This document shows positions 1 through 8,793 of a stretch of DNA of 64,000 bases, one piece after another. The stretch's first letter is position 1. Every line of letters begins with the position of its first letter. The DNA lies in the NCBI RefSeq assembly GCF_000385335.1, contig NZ_ARWA01000001.1:1504001-1568000 (forward strand), given 5' to 3'. The notes under the pieces were generated by a model. The model made no database searches. It was not told where the DNA came from and saw only the letters and a list, made by a program, of their open reading frames with translations. The position numbers and the translations under genes are program-made. The DNA comes from Methyloferula stellata AR4 (GTDB lineage Bacteria; Pseudomonadota; Alphaproteobacteria; Rhizobiales; Beijerinckiaceae).

Positions 1-45
1 GCCGCTGGCCGATGGGTGACGAGAGTTTATAAAAGCCCCGGCGAT

Positions 46-435
46 TTAGCGATCGAGCGCGGTGGTGAAAGGAGTGGTCGTGTCGGTTGCGATCTTCTGT
101 GCGAGGCGCATGAAATCCTTGGCCTGGGCGGTGGCGGATTCGAAATGCGCTTGCAGATGGCGGGTTTGCAAAGCCATGACTTCGGAGAGGCTCTGAGTCG
201 TCATCATGGCTTGCAGAAGGTCGAAAGCGGACAGAGTCTCGTTGCGGAGAATTTCGACGGCTTTTGCGTTGAGTTCGCCTACACCCTGCGAGGCTGCGGT
301 GAAACTCGCGTCGAGCGCGGAGGTGACGCCTTCGGCGCCGGTTTTGAAGCCTTCATAAGTCGTGCGCGTTTGGTCCAGTCCGGTTTCCACGGCCTGGCGA
401 AGCGTTTCGTGGATGTCGAAAGGGCTGCGTGGCAT
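46..435 (-). CDS. Phasin family protein
   Basis: Small, mostly helical protein of 129 residues with no cysteine and no signal peptide, of the Phasin_2 type that coats polyhydroxyalkanoate granules in the cytoplasm. The body has the usual amphipathic helical pattern (FDIHETLRQAVETGLDQTR at the start, then Ala/Thr-rich helices). The frame stays open up to 525. I start at the ATG at 435 because AGGG lies about 10 bases upstream and the extra 30 residues are Cys/Lys-rich and unlike a phasin. The region just upstream is AT-rich with several TGC/GCA repeats, which would suit PhaR control. Family call is by composition and pattern, so it is good but not certain. Confidence 0.75.
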   Translation of the reverse strand: MPRSPFDIHETLRQAVETGLDQTRTTYEGFKTGAEGVTSALDASFTAASQGVGELNAKAVEILRNETLSAFDLLQAMMTTQSLSEVMALQTRHLQAHFESATAQAKDFMRLAQKIATDTTTPFTTALDR

Positions 436-491
436 CGTGAGCACCCTGTTTTTCCTCGGTTCAGAACAAGCAAAAACATAGCTTATTTTAT

Positions 492-526
492 GTTGCGTTG
501 CAATATATATTTTGCATTGCAGCAAT
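492..526 (-). promoter_or_regulatory. TGC-rich AT-rich promoter region of the phasin gene, possible PhaR site
   Basis: Read on the minus strand this stretch contains TTGCTGCAATGCAA, an AT run, then TTGCAACGCAAC, 57 to 91 bases upstream of the phasin start. PhaR repressors of PHA genes are known to bind TGC/GCA-rich dyads. That this is such a site is inference from position and composition. Confidence 0.35.
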
Positions 527-591
527 ATTAAGCTTGTTACGCATTCTTGGGACTATCGGGGCAAAGCGGTGGACCGTTTGTCGGGGCTCAT

Positions 592-606
592 TTAAGATTT
601 GATTAA
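592..606 (+). promoter_or_regulatory. CtrA-type box TTAA-N7-TTAA
   Basis: Two TTAA half-sites separated by exactly seven bases (TTAAGATTTGATTAA), ending 62 bases before the ATG of the histidine kinase gene. This matches the CtrA full-site spacing known from Caulobacter and Rhizobiales, though the fifth base of each half is G rather than C. It lies where a promoter for the kinase should be. Confidence 0.5.
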
Positions 607-668
607 GGCTATCCGTGGCGGCGGAGGTTGCCTTCCTGTGTCCGAGCTTTTGAGAAGCCCTTGCCGCT

Positions 669-3449
669 ATGAGCGATTTTTATTTTGAACCGGCGGCTTC
701 GCAGCAGGAAGCCGAGGCAGCCTTGCGCGGGCTTGCGCTGGACAAAGCCGCCGCGCAACCAGCTTTCGTCGCCTGCGCGGAAAGCGCCGTCGCGCCGCCG
801 CAGATGCTTTTTGCAAATAGCGCCATGCTCTCGCTCTTCAGCTCCGCCGATCTTAATACGCTTGGCCGCCGCCTCTTCCTCGCCAGCGATCCGGGCGCGA
901 AGCGATTGGCAAGCCTCATACAGAAAGCATCAAGCAGCGCTGCCCCCAGACTCGAACGTCTGCGGTTTTATTTCGGCCTGACGACGCAAATGTTCACCTT
1001 CGCCTGCCATTGGGTGGCAAGGCCCGGTCGAGCGCCTTTGTTCGCGGCGACTGTGCTCGATGCGCCAGCGCAGCTTTTGAATGAACGCCCAGCGGCAAAG
1101 CGCCCCGAAACCACCACCGATGTGAGCGAGCCCGCGGCGCTGCCGCGCGAGACAAAGGCCGTGCGTTTTTTATGGCGCACGGATGCCGAAGACCGCTTCA
1201 CGGAAATAACCCCGCCTCTGGCTTCCGTCGTCGGCGAGGCGTCGGCCGATCTCGTCGGACAGACGATCCGCGACGTCTCGGAGAGGCTGCACCTCGATCC
1301 GAGCGGCGCATTGGCGCAAGCCTTTGCCAAGCGCGAGACGTGGAGCGGCGTGGAGGTCCTATGGCCGATTGCCGGAACGGCGACCATCGTGCCTGTGGGA
1401 CTAGGCGCCCTCCCGACCTTCGATCGCGGCAGGCATTTTGAAGGCTATCATGGCTTCGGCGTGATTTGTGTCACCCGCGTCGCGCCTGCGCCGGCCGGCC
1501 ATTTGGCAGCGGCTCTCGACCTGGATCATGCCGCGGCGGAAGCCGTCAAAGTCGAGGAGGCGGGGTTTTGGACGCCGTCCTACGATACGGAAAATGTCGT
1601 CTTCCTGCGGCCTTTGGCGACCAAACTGGTATCGCCCGATTCTAGTGCCGACAAAATCGAGTCCATAGGTGTCGAGCCGGACGAGAGCGCGGAGAGCGAA
1701 CCGGTTCCAACGCCCGATTTATCGGCCGCGGAACAGCACGCGTTTCACGAGATCGCGCGCGCGCTTGCCAATGAAGAGATTGCGAGCGAAGAGCCAGCTG
1801 CGCGCGAGGAAACGATCGCTGCCGCCGAATCCGTTGCGGATACCACGCCGTTGATGGCACCGGAAGCGGCGGAGACACAGGCGGCAATCGAAACCCCGGA
1901 AGACCAGGTCCTGCTCGCGCCGGAAGCGGAAGTGGAAGTCGTGGAGGCGGCGGCGCCGGAACCTCCCTCCGAGGCCGAGCAATTGACCCGCAACGCGGCG
2001 GCGATTTTTGCGCATCTGAACGCAGGCCTGCTCGTGAGCCGCAACGAAGAGCCGATTTTCGCCAACCGCTTTCTGCTCGATCTTTTAGGCTATGAAGATC
2101 TCGAAGCCTTTCAGAAAGGCGGCGGACTTCCGCGCCTTCTCGCGCAGCCGGCGGCTCAGGGATCGACCACGGTCGAATTGACCACGCGCGAGGGTGCTCT
2201 CGTGCCGATGATCGCGCGCGAGCAATGCGCCGAATGGGATCATCTGCCGGCGACGCTTTTGATTTTGCAGCCGACGCAAAAAAGCGAAGCGCATTCGACG
2301 ATCGACGCGAAGCTGACGCATTATGAGACCGAATCGCGCGAACTGAACGCCATTCTCGATACGGCGACCGATGGCGTCGCGGTTCTCGATGCGGCGGGCC
2401 GCATCATGACGCTGAACCGCTCGGGCGAAGCGCTCTTCGGCTATGATCAGAACGAGGTGATCGACGAGCCCTTCTCGCTTCTGTTCGATGCCGAGAGCCG
2501 CGCGATCGCCGAGGATTATCTCGAAGGCTTGAAAACGAATGGCGTGAAAAGCCTGTTGAACGACGGCCGCGAGGTCGTCGGCCGCGCCCGCCAGGGCGGG
2601 CTCATTCCGATCTTCATGACGCTCGGGCGCGTCAGCAGCAGCCATGCCGAAGACAAGGATTTGAAGTTCTGCGCGCTGCTGCGCGACATGACGCATTGGA
2701 AGAAGGTCGAGCAGGAGCTCGACGAGGCGCGCAAGGAAGCCGAGCGCGCGAGCACGGCGAAATCCGATTTCCTCGCCAAAGTAAGCCATGAAATCCGAAC
2801 GCCGCTCAACGCCATTTTGGGCTTTGCCGAAATCATCATGGACGAGCGCTTCGGGCCGATCGGCAATGAACGCTACAAGGATTATCTGAAAGACATCCAC
2901 ATGTCGGGCGCGCATGTGATGAGCCTCGTCAACGATCTGCTGGATCTCTCCAAGATAGAGGCGGGCAAGCTCGAACTCGATTTCCACGACGTCGATGCCA
3001 ATCGCATCATCTCGGAATGCGTGACGCTCATGCAGCCGCAGGCTAATCGCGAACGCGTGATCATGCGCATGTCGCTGGCCTCGAACTTTCCGCCGATCAG
3101 CGCGGACGAGCGCTCATTGCGCCAGATCATTCTCAATCTTCTGTCGAATGCGGTGAAGTTCAACGAGCCGGGCGGGCAGGTGATCGTCGCGACCGCCTGG
3201 AACGATACGGGTCATGCCGTGATCCGGATCAGGGATACGGGCATAGGCATGTCGGAAACCGACATCGAGACGGCGCTGGAGCCTTTCCGTCAGCTCGCGA
3301 CGACGCGTCAGACGACGGGCACGGGCCTCGGCCTGCCGTTGACCAAGGCGCTGGTCGAAGCCAATCACGCCTATTTCTCGATCAAGAGCAAGAAGCAGGA
3401 AGGCACTTTGGTCGAAGTGACCTTTCCGGTGATGCGGGTCTCGGCTTAG
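669..3449 (+). CDS. Multi-PAS sensor histidine kinase, PleC/DivJ/PdhS type
   Basis: Cytoplasmic-looking kinase of 926 residues. By eye it has PAS-like segments at about 170-300 and 445-540, an acidic Ala/Glu-rich linker at about 320-440, a clear PAS domain at about 558-680 (ATDGVAVLDAAGRIMTLN), and a HisKA domain with KVSHEIRTPLNAILGFAEII (phospho-acceptor His707). A GHKL ATPase domain follows, with N box NLLSNAVKFNEPGG, G1 DTGIGMS and G2 TTGTGLGLPL. The segment FGPIGNERYKDYLKDIHMSG just after the H-box is the hallmark of the kinases acting on DivK/PleD in the CtrA cell-cycle circuit. No membrane segment is evident, which favours a PdhS-like over a PleC-like protein. A CtrA-like box sits upstream. 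Which member of the group it is cannot be decided here, so no symbol is given. Confidence 0.85.
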   Translation: MSDFYFEPAASQQEAEAALRGLALDKAAAQPAFVACAESAVAPPQMLFANSAMLSLFSSADLNTLGRRLFLASDPGAKRLASLIQKASSSAAPRLERLRFYFGLTTQMFTFACHWVARPGRAPLFAATVLDAPAQLLNERPAAKRPETTTDVSEPAALPRETKAVRFLWRTDAEDRFTEITPPLASVVGEASADLVGQTIRDVSERLHLDPSGALAQAFAKRETWSGVEVLWPIAGTATIVPVGLGALPTFDRGRHFEGYHGFGVICVTRVAPAPAGHLAAALDLDHAAAEAVKVEEAGFWTPSYDTENVVFLRPLATKLVSPDSSADKIESIGVEPDESAESEPVPTPDLSAAEQHAFHEIARALANEEIASEEPAAREETIAAAESVADTTPLMAPEAAETQAAIETPEDQVLLAPEAEVEVVEAAAPEPPSEAEQLTRNAAAIFAHLNAGLLVSRNEEPIFANRFLLDLLGYEDLEAFQKGGGLPRLLAQPAAQGSTTVELTTREGALVPMIAREQCAEWDHLPATLLILQPTQKSEAHSTIDAKLTHYETESRELNAILDTATDGVAVLDAAGRIMTLNRSGEALFGYDQNEVIDEPFSLLFDAESRAIAEDYLEGLKTNGVKSLLNDGREVVGRARQGGLIPIFMTLGRVSSSHAEDKDLKFCALLRDMTHWKKVEQELDEARKEAERASTAKSDFLAKVSHEIRTPLNAILGFAEIIMDERFGPIGNERYKDYLKDIHMSGAHVMSLVNDLLDLSKIEAGKLELDFHDVDANRIISECVTLMQPQANRERVIMRMSLASNFPPISADERSLRQIILNLLSNAVKFNEPGGQVIVATAWNDTGHAVIRIRDTGIGMSETDIETALEPFRQLATTRQTTGTGLGLPLTKALVEANHAYFSIKSKKQEGTLVEVTFPVMRVSA

Positions 3450-3455
3450 GCCCGT

Positions 3456-4013
3456 TTATTTCTCCGGAGCCAAGGCAGGGAACTCCGCGATCACCTGTTC
3501 CGATGGCCCGTGTATGGAAATGCTGCGTGCAATAATGCGCATCGGCTTCACCGAGCGTTTCAGCGCCGTGATGAGATAGAGGTTTCCCTTATCTTCGGTG
3601 ATGACGTCATTGAAAAAATTTTCGGCGGTGAGGGTGATTTTATCGCCGTCCGCTACATCGGCTAAAGTAATACTGGGGATGACGCGTGTGCGGACCTCGC
3701 CGGTGAAGATCGCAATGACCATCGCCGAAGAAAAATCGACATCGGGTGCTTTTTCGCCTGGCGCATGTTTTTCCCATAAAGCCTGCCACGCGGGTGCATC
3801 GGTAATGCGCTCAACGGAAGAGTCGTCGATATTCGAATCCGTGCCGTTCCAGCCGCGTAAGACCAATCCTGGCGCCTGCATCCGGCTTTGTCTTTGCGCG
3901 AAATAGCCTGCAAATGTCTCGGCCGCGACCGATTGGTCAAAGGCCTGTGCGGGAAGGGACGCCGATGCGAACAGCAATATGCAGGCTGTTCCAAAGATCG
4001 AGATGAAGCGCAT
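3456..4013 (-). CDS. Secreted protein of unknown function, PrcB_C-like
   Basis: 185 residues beginning with a clear Sec signal peptide (MRFISIFGTACILLFASASLPAQA, cleavage near residue 24), so probably periplasmic. The mature part contains ITDAPAWQALWEKHAPGE and VDFSSAMVIAIFTGEVRTR, a pattern like the PrcB_C domain of small secreted proteins (a Trp/Leu/Trp segment, then 'DFS..MVIAIF.G'). That similarity is weak and from memory. Its end lies 7 bases from the end of the histidine kinase gene, so the two genes converge. No function is assigned. Confidence 0.6.
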   Translation of the reverse strand: MRFISIFGTACILLFASASLPAQAFDQSVAAETFAGYFAQRQSRMQAPGLVLRGWNGTDSNIDDSSVERITDAPAWQALWEKHAPGEKAPDVDFSSAMVIAIFTGEVRTRVIPSITLADVADGDKITLTAENFFNDVITEDKGNLYLITALKRSVKPMRIIARSISIHGPSEQVIAEFPALAPEK

Positions 4014-4045
4014 CTGGCCTCCCGAAATGGCTTTAGCTGCCTAGT

Positions 4046-4720
4046 CTAAACGTCATTCACAACGATAATATGCAGCCGCCGCGGCCCATGCGCGCCGAGC
4101 AGTAAAGTATGCGCTATATCGGCGGAGCGCGACGGCCCGGTGACGAAATTCAACACCCGCGGCATTAGGCCCTTGCCATAGACCATTCGCAATTTGCGCA
4201 AAAGCCGCTCGTAATCGCTGACGATGTCGCTTGCCTGCAGCACAGCGATATGATGATCCGGCAGAAAATTGAGATGCGTCGGATTATCCGTGCCGGAGAC
4301 GAAGGCCAGCGTGCCGGTTTCGGCGATGCCGCCGAAGGCGATACCGATACTCGTGAGATCCGAGCCGTCTTTCGCCAGCTCCAGGACGAATTCAGTTTCC
4401 GCCCAGGTCATAGTGGCGAGCCGGGGGTCTGCGCCGCCGCGGATTCTTGCCGCGAGATTATTGTCGCGCAGATAGGCTGCGACCTCGGCTGGAACAGCGT
4501 CGAGCGAGGCGACTTCGGCAAGGCTCGCCTGCGCGCGCAAGGCCTGGGTTTTGAAAATCTCCTTGCGAGTCGGCGGATCGCCTTGACCTCGCGCGGGGAC
4601 AACGCCTTTCGGGGCGTGGTCGAGCCTGTCCTCGATGATCGAACGGCGCGGCGCCTCCTTGCCTGTCACGCCGAGCGCATGGCGAATCGATGCGAAAATC
4701 TCTGCGCGCGCGTCGCTCAT
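4046..4720 (-). CDS. lutC: LutC, lactate utilisation LUD-domain protein
   Basis: 224-residue LUD-fold (YkgG-type) protein, the third component of the LutABC complex that oxidises L-lactate to pyruvate through iron-sulfur clusters. The signature GIAFGGIAETGTLAFVSGTDNPTHLNFLPDHHIAVL near the C-terminus is typical of LutC. The frame is open far upstream, but the ATG at 4720 overlaps the lutB stop as ATGA, which is the natural coupled start. Last gene of the minus-strand lutABC operon. Very confident of the family. The physiological substrate could be another 2-hydroxyacid. Confidence 0.9.
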   Translation of the reverse strand: MSDARAEIFASIRHALGVTGKEAPRRSIIEDRLDHAPKGVVPARGQGDPPTRKEIFKTQALRAQASLAEVASLDAVPAEVAAYLRDNNLAARIRGGADPRLATMTWAETEFVLELAKDGSDLTSIGIAFGGIAETGTLAFVSGTDNPTHLNFLPDHHIAVLQASDIVSDYERLLRKLRMVYGKGLMPRVLNFVTGPSRSADIAHTLLLGAHGPRRLHIIVVNDV

Positions 4721-6165
4721 GATCTTGGAGCTCTTGTTTGAGGTCCCGCATTGCGCTTCGCCCATTGCGCCTGAAAAGTGCCGCCCTGCGGCACGGGGAA
4801 ATCGCGGCTCTTCGTCCAGGCCTTGAGAAAGGGTAGGGCATTCAGATTGTCTTTGCCGCGCCCGAAAAGCCCAAGCGCCCATATGGCCATGGATGTCGCG
4901 GCACGATAAAGCCGCGGATTTTTGGCGAAAAAGGCCCAGAATCCGAGCGCCGCGCGCTGCGTCCAAGGCATGAGATGGCGCTCGAAGGCGCGGTCGCGCC
5001 AAAGCCGCATGAGCTTCGGCAGAGGAATGCGCACCGGGCAGACCTCTTCGCATTTGCCGCAGAAGGTCGACGCGTTTGGCAGATCGGCGCTTTGATCGAG
5101 ACCGATCAAGGCGGGAGTCAGCACCGCCCCCATGGGGCCCGGATAGACCCAGCCATAGGCATGGCCGCCGACGGCTTGATAGACCGGGCAATGATTCATG
5201 CAGGCGCCGCAGCGGATACAGCGCAGCATATCGGCAAAGGGACTGGCCAGCATGGAGGAGCGGCCATTGTCCAGAATGATGACGTGATAATGTTCAGGAC
5301 CGTCGGGGTCGTCGGGGCGGCGCGGGCCGGTCGAGAGCGTCGTATAGACCGACATGTCCTGGCCCGTCGCCGAACGCGCGAGGACACGCAGGATCTGCGC
5401 GGCGTCCTCTAATGTCGGAACCAGTTTCTCGATCGAGGCCAGAACGATATGCACCTTGGGCAGCGTCTGGGTGAGATCGCCATTGCCTTCATTGGTGACG
5501 ATGATCGACGTGCCGGTTTCGGCGATGAGGAAATTTGCGCCGGTGATGCCGACATCGGCCTTGAGGAAATTCTGCCGCAGAATGGTGCGGGCTTCGGCCA
5601 GCAGCGTCTCGGGCTCTTCGAGATTGCGCGCTATGTCGAGGTTGACATGGATGCGGCGGAAATCGCCTTCGACCTGAGCTTTTGTCAGATGCGCGGCCGG
5701 CGCGATGATATGCGATGGCGTCTCGTGGCGAAGCTGAATGATATATTCGCCGAGATCGGTCTCGACCGGCGTGATGGCATTGGCTGCGAGCACGGCGTTC
5801 AATCCCATCTCTTCCGAGATCATGGATTTGCCCTTGGTCACGATATGCGCATCGTGGGCCTTGCAAATAGCGAGCACGATCGCATTGGCTTCATCCGACG
5901 TACGGGCGAAATGCACATGCCCGCCCGCTGCCTTGACCTTCGCCTCATAGGCTTCGAGATAGAGATCGAGATGCGCCAAAGTGTGGTTCTTGATATCGCG
6001 GGCGCTGTCGCGCAAGGCATCGAACTCGGGAAGATTTGCGACGGCAGAGGCGCGATTGGCGACGAATCCTGTCGGCACATGCGCGAGCGCCGATTGCAGA
6101 TCGGCATCACCCAAAGCCTGATGCGCATTGGCCTTGAATTGCGCGGATGTCGGCGTGATGCTCAT
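4717..6165 (-). CDS. lutB: LutB, iron-sulfur lactate oxidation protein
   Basis: 482 residues. The N-terminal two thirds is a LUD domain (HIVTKGKSMISEEMGLN; GANFLIAETGTSIIVTNEGNGDL). It is followed by a 4Fe-4S ferredoxin-like segment with RCIRCGACMNHCPVY and FCGKCEEVCPVRIPLPKLM, that is, two CxxCxxCxxxCP-type sites. It is the central electron-transfer subunit of LutABC. It overlaps lutA upstream and lutC downstream by four bases each (ATGA), so the three are translationally coupled. Length and motif order match the family. Confidence 0.93.
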   Translation of the reverse strand: MSITPTSAQFKANAHQALGDADLQSALAHVPTGFVANRASAVANLPEFDALRDSARDIKNHTLAHLDLYLEAYEAKVKAAGGHVHFARTSDEANAIVLAICKAHDAHIVTKGKSMISEEMGLNAVLAANAITPVETDLGEYIIQLRHETPSHIIAPAAHLTKAQVEGDFRRIHVNLDIARNLEEPETLLAEARTILRQNFLKADVGITGANFLIAETGTSIIVTNEGNGDLTQTLPKVHIVLASIEKLVPTLEDAAQILRVLARSATGQDMSVYTTLSTGPRRPDDPDGPEHYHVIILDNGRSSMLASPFADMLRCIRCGACMNHCPVYQAVGGHAYGWVYPGPMGAVLTPALIGLDQSADLPNASTFCGKCEEVCPVRIPLPKLMRLWRDRAFERHLMPWTQRAALGFWAFFAKNPRLYRAATSMAIWALGLFGRGKDNLNALPFLKAWTKSRDFPVPQGGTFQAQWAKRNAGPQTRAPRS

Positions 6166-6950
6166 GGCTTTTGTCCTCGCCCGATCGGCGGTGTATCGGT
6201 CATATCGGCTAGGACTTCGGCGATGTGGCGCACTTCGACCCCGCTGCCGCGCCGCGCGAGCTTTCCTGCCATATTCATGAGACAGCCGAGATCGCCGGCA
6301 AGCAGCACGGGCGCGCCGGAGGCTTCGATATTCATCGCTTTCTTATCGGCGATGGCGGAAGAGATCTCTTCATATTTGACCGCGAAGGTGCCGCCGAAGC
6401 CGCAGCAGACCGTCGCTTCCTCCATTTCGACGAGATCGAGACCGCGCACGCTTTTCAGCAATTGACGCGGCTGTGCTTCGATCCCCAATTCGCGCAGGCC
6501 GGAACAGGAATCGTGATAGGTCACTTTGCGAAGAAAAGATGTATCCACGGAGGTAACCGCCAACACGTCGGTAAGGAAGCTTATAAGTTCATAGGTCTTG
6601 GCGGCGAAGCGATCGGCTTTAGAGGCGTAATCGGGATCGTCCTTGAAGAGTTCGGGGAAATGTTTTGCCATCATGCTGGCGCAGGAGCCGGATGGGGCGA
6701 CGACATAATCGAAGACCTCGAAGGTGCCGATGATCTTGCGGGCGAGAGCTCGAGCCGTGGCGCGGTCGCCGGAATTGTAAGCCGGCTGGCCGCAGCAGGT
6801 CTGTAGCGGCACCTCGACCGTGCAGCCTGCATCCTGCAGCAATTTGACCGTGGCAAATCCAACCGACGGCCGGATCAGATCGACGAGGCAGGTGACGAAG
6901 AGCCCGACACGGGGGCGGGATCCCGAAAGAGGTCCCGTCGAAATCGTCAT
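6162..6950 (-). CDS. lutA: LutA, CCG-domain oxidoreductase subunit
   Basis: 262 residues with the two cysteine-rich CCG motifs seen in LutA/GlcF/HdrB proteins: VPLQTCCGQPAYNSG near residue 50 and TVCCGFGGTFAVKYEEIS near residue 190, plus the conserved VTCLVDLIRPSVG near the N-terminus. First gene of lutABC, transcribed away from glcD, with about 150 bases between the two starts. It probably carries one or more Fe-S clusters and passes electrons from lactate to the respiratory chain together with LutB. Confidence 0.93.
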   Translation of the reverse strand: MTISTGPLSGSRPRVGLFVTCLVDLIRPSVGFATVKLLQDAGCTVEVPLQTCCGQPAYNSGDRATARALARKIIGTFEVFDYVVAPSGSCASMMAKHFPELFKDDPDYASKADRFAAKTYELISFLTDVLAVTSVDTSFLRKVTYHDSCSGLRELGIEAQPRQLLKSVRGLDLVEMEEATVCCGFGGTFAVKYEEISSAIADKKAMNIEASGAPVLLAGDLGCLMNMAGKLARRGSGVEVRHIAEVLADMTDTPPIGRGQKP

Positions 6951-7048
6951 TTATGTCTCCATCGCGCCTTCGGCTGCCGCCCAGCGGAAGGGCAGCCGCA
7001 CTCTATCTTCAAACAAAACTTTACCGATATAAGCCTAAAGAGGGTTGT

Positions 7049-7065
7049 CCTGGTCTGATACCGGG
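7049..7065. promoter_or_regulatory. Possible operator between lutABC and glcD
   Basis: An imperfect dyad CC-GGT-N5-ACC-GG lies between the divergent lut and glc operons, 38 bases before the glcD start. GntR/FadR-family regulators of lactate and glycolate genes (LldR, GlcC, LutR) bind GGT..ACC dyads. No regulator gene is adjacent in this window, so this is only a candidate. Confidence 0.3.
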
Positions 7066-7102
7066 TGCAAATGTAGAAGAGTTCCTATAAGCGAGCCGCA
7101 CG

Positions 7103-8539
7103 ATGAGCGCCATCCGTTTTCCGACCCCAGACGCCACGATCATCGATCGCCGCGAGGCGATCATCGCGGGCTTGGCAGAGCTCGTTCCGTTCGATTGTCT
7201 CGTGACGAGCGAGAACGAGCGGCGCGCCTATGAGACCGATGCGCTCACGGCCTACCGGCGGATGCCGCTCGCGGTCGTGCTGCCGCGCACGACCGAAGAG
7301 GTCTCGGCCGTTATGGCCTATCTGCATAAGTCGGGCGTCAAGGTCGTGGCGCGCGGCGCTGGCACCGGCCTCGCGGGCGGCGCGATCCCGCATGAAGACG
7401 CCGTTGTCGTCGGCGTCGGCAAGATGAACAAGATTCTGTCCGTCGACTATCCCAATCGTACGATCAAGGTTCAAACCGGCGTGACCAATCTCGGCATCAG
7501 CGATGCGGTGATGGGCGACGGGTTCTTCTATGCGCCGGACCCCTCGTCGCAGCTTGCCTGCACGATCGCCGGCAATATAGGTATGAATTCCGGTGGCGCG
7601 CATTGCCTCAAATATGGCGTGACCACCAACAATGTTTTGGGCGTCAAAATGGTGCTGGTCGATGGCACTGTGGTCGAGATCGGCGGCGCGCATCTCGATG
7701 CCGCGGGCCTCGATCTTCTCGGCATCGTCGTCGGCTCCGAAGGCCAGCTCGGCATCGTAACGGAAGCAACCTTGCGCATCCTGCGTTCGCCCGAAGGCGC
7801 GCGGCCGGTGCTGTTTGGGTTCGAGTCGAGCGAGGCGGCGGGCGAATGCGTCAAGGCGATCATCGGCGCGGGACTTGTGCCCGTCGCGATGGAATTCATG
7901 GATAAGCTCGCGATCGAAATCTGCGAGGGCTTCGCGCATGCGGGCTATCCGCTCGATGCGGGCGCGCTGCTCATCATCGAAGTCGAGGGCTCGCCCGCCG
8001 AGATCGAAGCCGATCTCGCGCGCATCGTCGCGATTGCGAAGATGCATGGCGTGATGACGATCAAGGAATCAAAATCGGCAATGGAAACCGCGGCGATCTG
8101 GAAAGGCCGTAAATCGGCCTTCGGCGCGACGGGGCGCATTGCCGATTATATCTGCATGGACGGCACGATCCCGACCGGGCAATTGCCGCTCGTGCTGCGG
8201 CGCATCGAGGAAATCTGCGCGGAACGCGGGTTGCGCGTCGCCAATGTGTTTCATGCCGGCGACGGCAATCTGCATCCGCTCATTCTCTATAATTGCAACG
8301 ATCCCGTGGAACAGGAAAAGGCCGAGCGCGCCGGCGACGAAATCCTCAAGCTCTGCGTCGAGGTCGGCGGCTGCCTCACCGGTGAGCATGGCGTCGGAAT
8401 CGAGAAGCGCGAGCTGATGCCCTATCAATTCTCGAAGTTCGATCTCGATCAGCAGATGCGCGTGCGTGCGGTGTTCGACGAGGCCTGGCTGCTCAATCCG
8501 GCCAAGGTCTTTCCGCTCGGCGGCCGCGAAGCGGCGTGA
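7103..8539 (+). CDS. glcD: Glycolate oxidase subunit GlcD (FAD-linked)
   Basis: 478-residue FAD-binding oxidase of the GlcD/LDH type, which oxidises glycolate to glyoxylate. The PCMH FAD-binding domain is visible (KVVARGAGTGLAGGAIPHED, then SSQLACTIAGNIGMNSGGAHCLKYG), and the C-terminal FAD-oxidase domain ends with VFHAGDGNLHPLILYN and GGCLTGEHGVGIEKRELM, the conserved His/Glu patches of this family. First gene of glcD-glcE-X-glcF, divergent from lutABC. A D-lactate dehydrogenase role is the main alternative, but glcE and glcF directly downstream favour glycolate oxidase. Confidence 0.93.
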   Translation: MSAIRFPTPDATIIDRREAIIAGLAELVPFDCLVTSENERRAYETDALTAYRRMPLAVVLPRTTEEVSAVMAYLHKSGVKVVARGAGTGLAGGAIPHEDAVVVGVGKMNKILSVDYPNRTIKVQTGVTNLGISDAVMGDGFFYAPDPSSQLACTIAGNIGMNSGGAHCLKYGVTTNNVLGVKMVLVDGTVVEIGGAHLDAAGLDLLGIVVGSEGQLGIVTEATLRILRSPEGARPVLFGFESSEAAGECVKAIIGAGLVPVAMEFMDKLAIEICEGFAHAGYPLDAGALLIIEVEGSPAEIEADLARIVAIAKMHGVMTIKESKSAMETAAIWKGRKSAFGATGRIADYICMDGTIPTGQLPLVLRRIEEICAERGLRVANVFHAGDGNLHPLILYNCNDPVEQEKAERAGDEILKLCVEVGGCLTGEHGVGIEKRELMPYQFSKFDLDQQMRVRAVFDEAWLLNPAKVFPLGGREAA

Positions 8540-8590
8540 GGATTATGGGCATTTTGCGATTGGTGGACATTAAGATACGCGGCTTTATGC

Positions 8591-8729
8591 GCGAACCCCT
8601 CTCCCAGTGGGAGAGGGTGGTTGGCGGAGCCAACCGGGTGAGGGGTTACGAACTCGCAATTGAAAGATCGTAACCCCTCATCCGCCCCGCTTCGCGGGGC
8701 ACCTTCTCCCACAGGGAGAAGGTTCGCGC
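8591..8729 (+). repeat. Composite palindromic intergenic repeat, copy A
   Basis: 139 bases between glcD and glcE made of nested inverted repeats. The ends are GCGAACC and GGTTCGC. Inside are the hairpins CCCTCTCCCAGTGGGAGAGGG and CCTTCTCCCACAGGGAGAAGG, a GGTTGGC/GCCAACC stem, a CCCCGC/GCGGGG stem, and a central GAGGGGTTACG/CGTAACCCCTC pair. A second copy in the opposite orientation lies at 27131-27270. It resembles palindromic elements known to be dispersed in Rhizobiales. The folded RNA would lie inside the glc transcript. Confidence 0.85.
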
Positions 8730-8793
8730 ACCACCGATTTAGCTTTCTACCCGGTCGATCGCATCCTCATGAAAAGGCTCTAGCTCCGTTCAA

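Noticed and set aside
2085-2987. 300-codon open frame antisense to the histidine kinase gene
   Set aside because: Mirror frame of a high-GC coding region; the sense strand has full kinase motifs and the antisense protein resembles nothing.
8449-8712. Minus-strand open frame of 87 codons across the glcD end and the repeat
   Set aside because: Its peptide (PHPVGSANHPLPLGEG) is simply the translation of the palindromic repeat and recurs wherever such repeats occur; no ribosome binding site.
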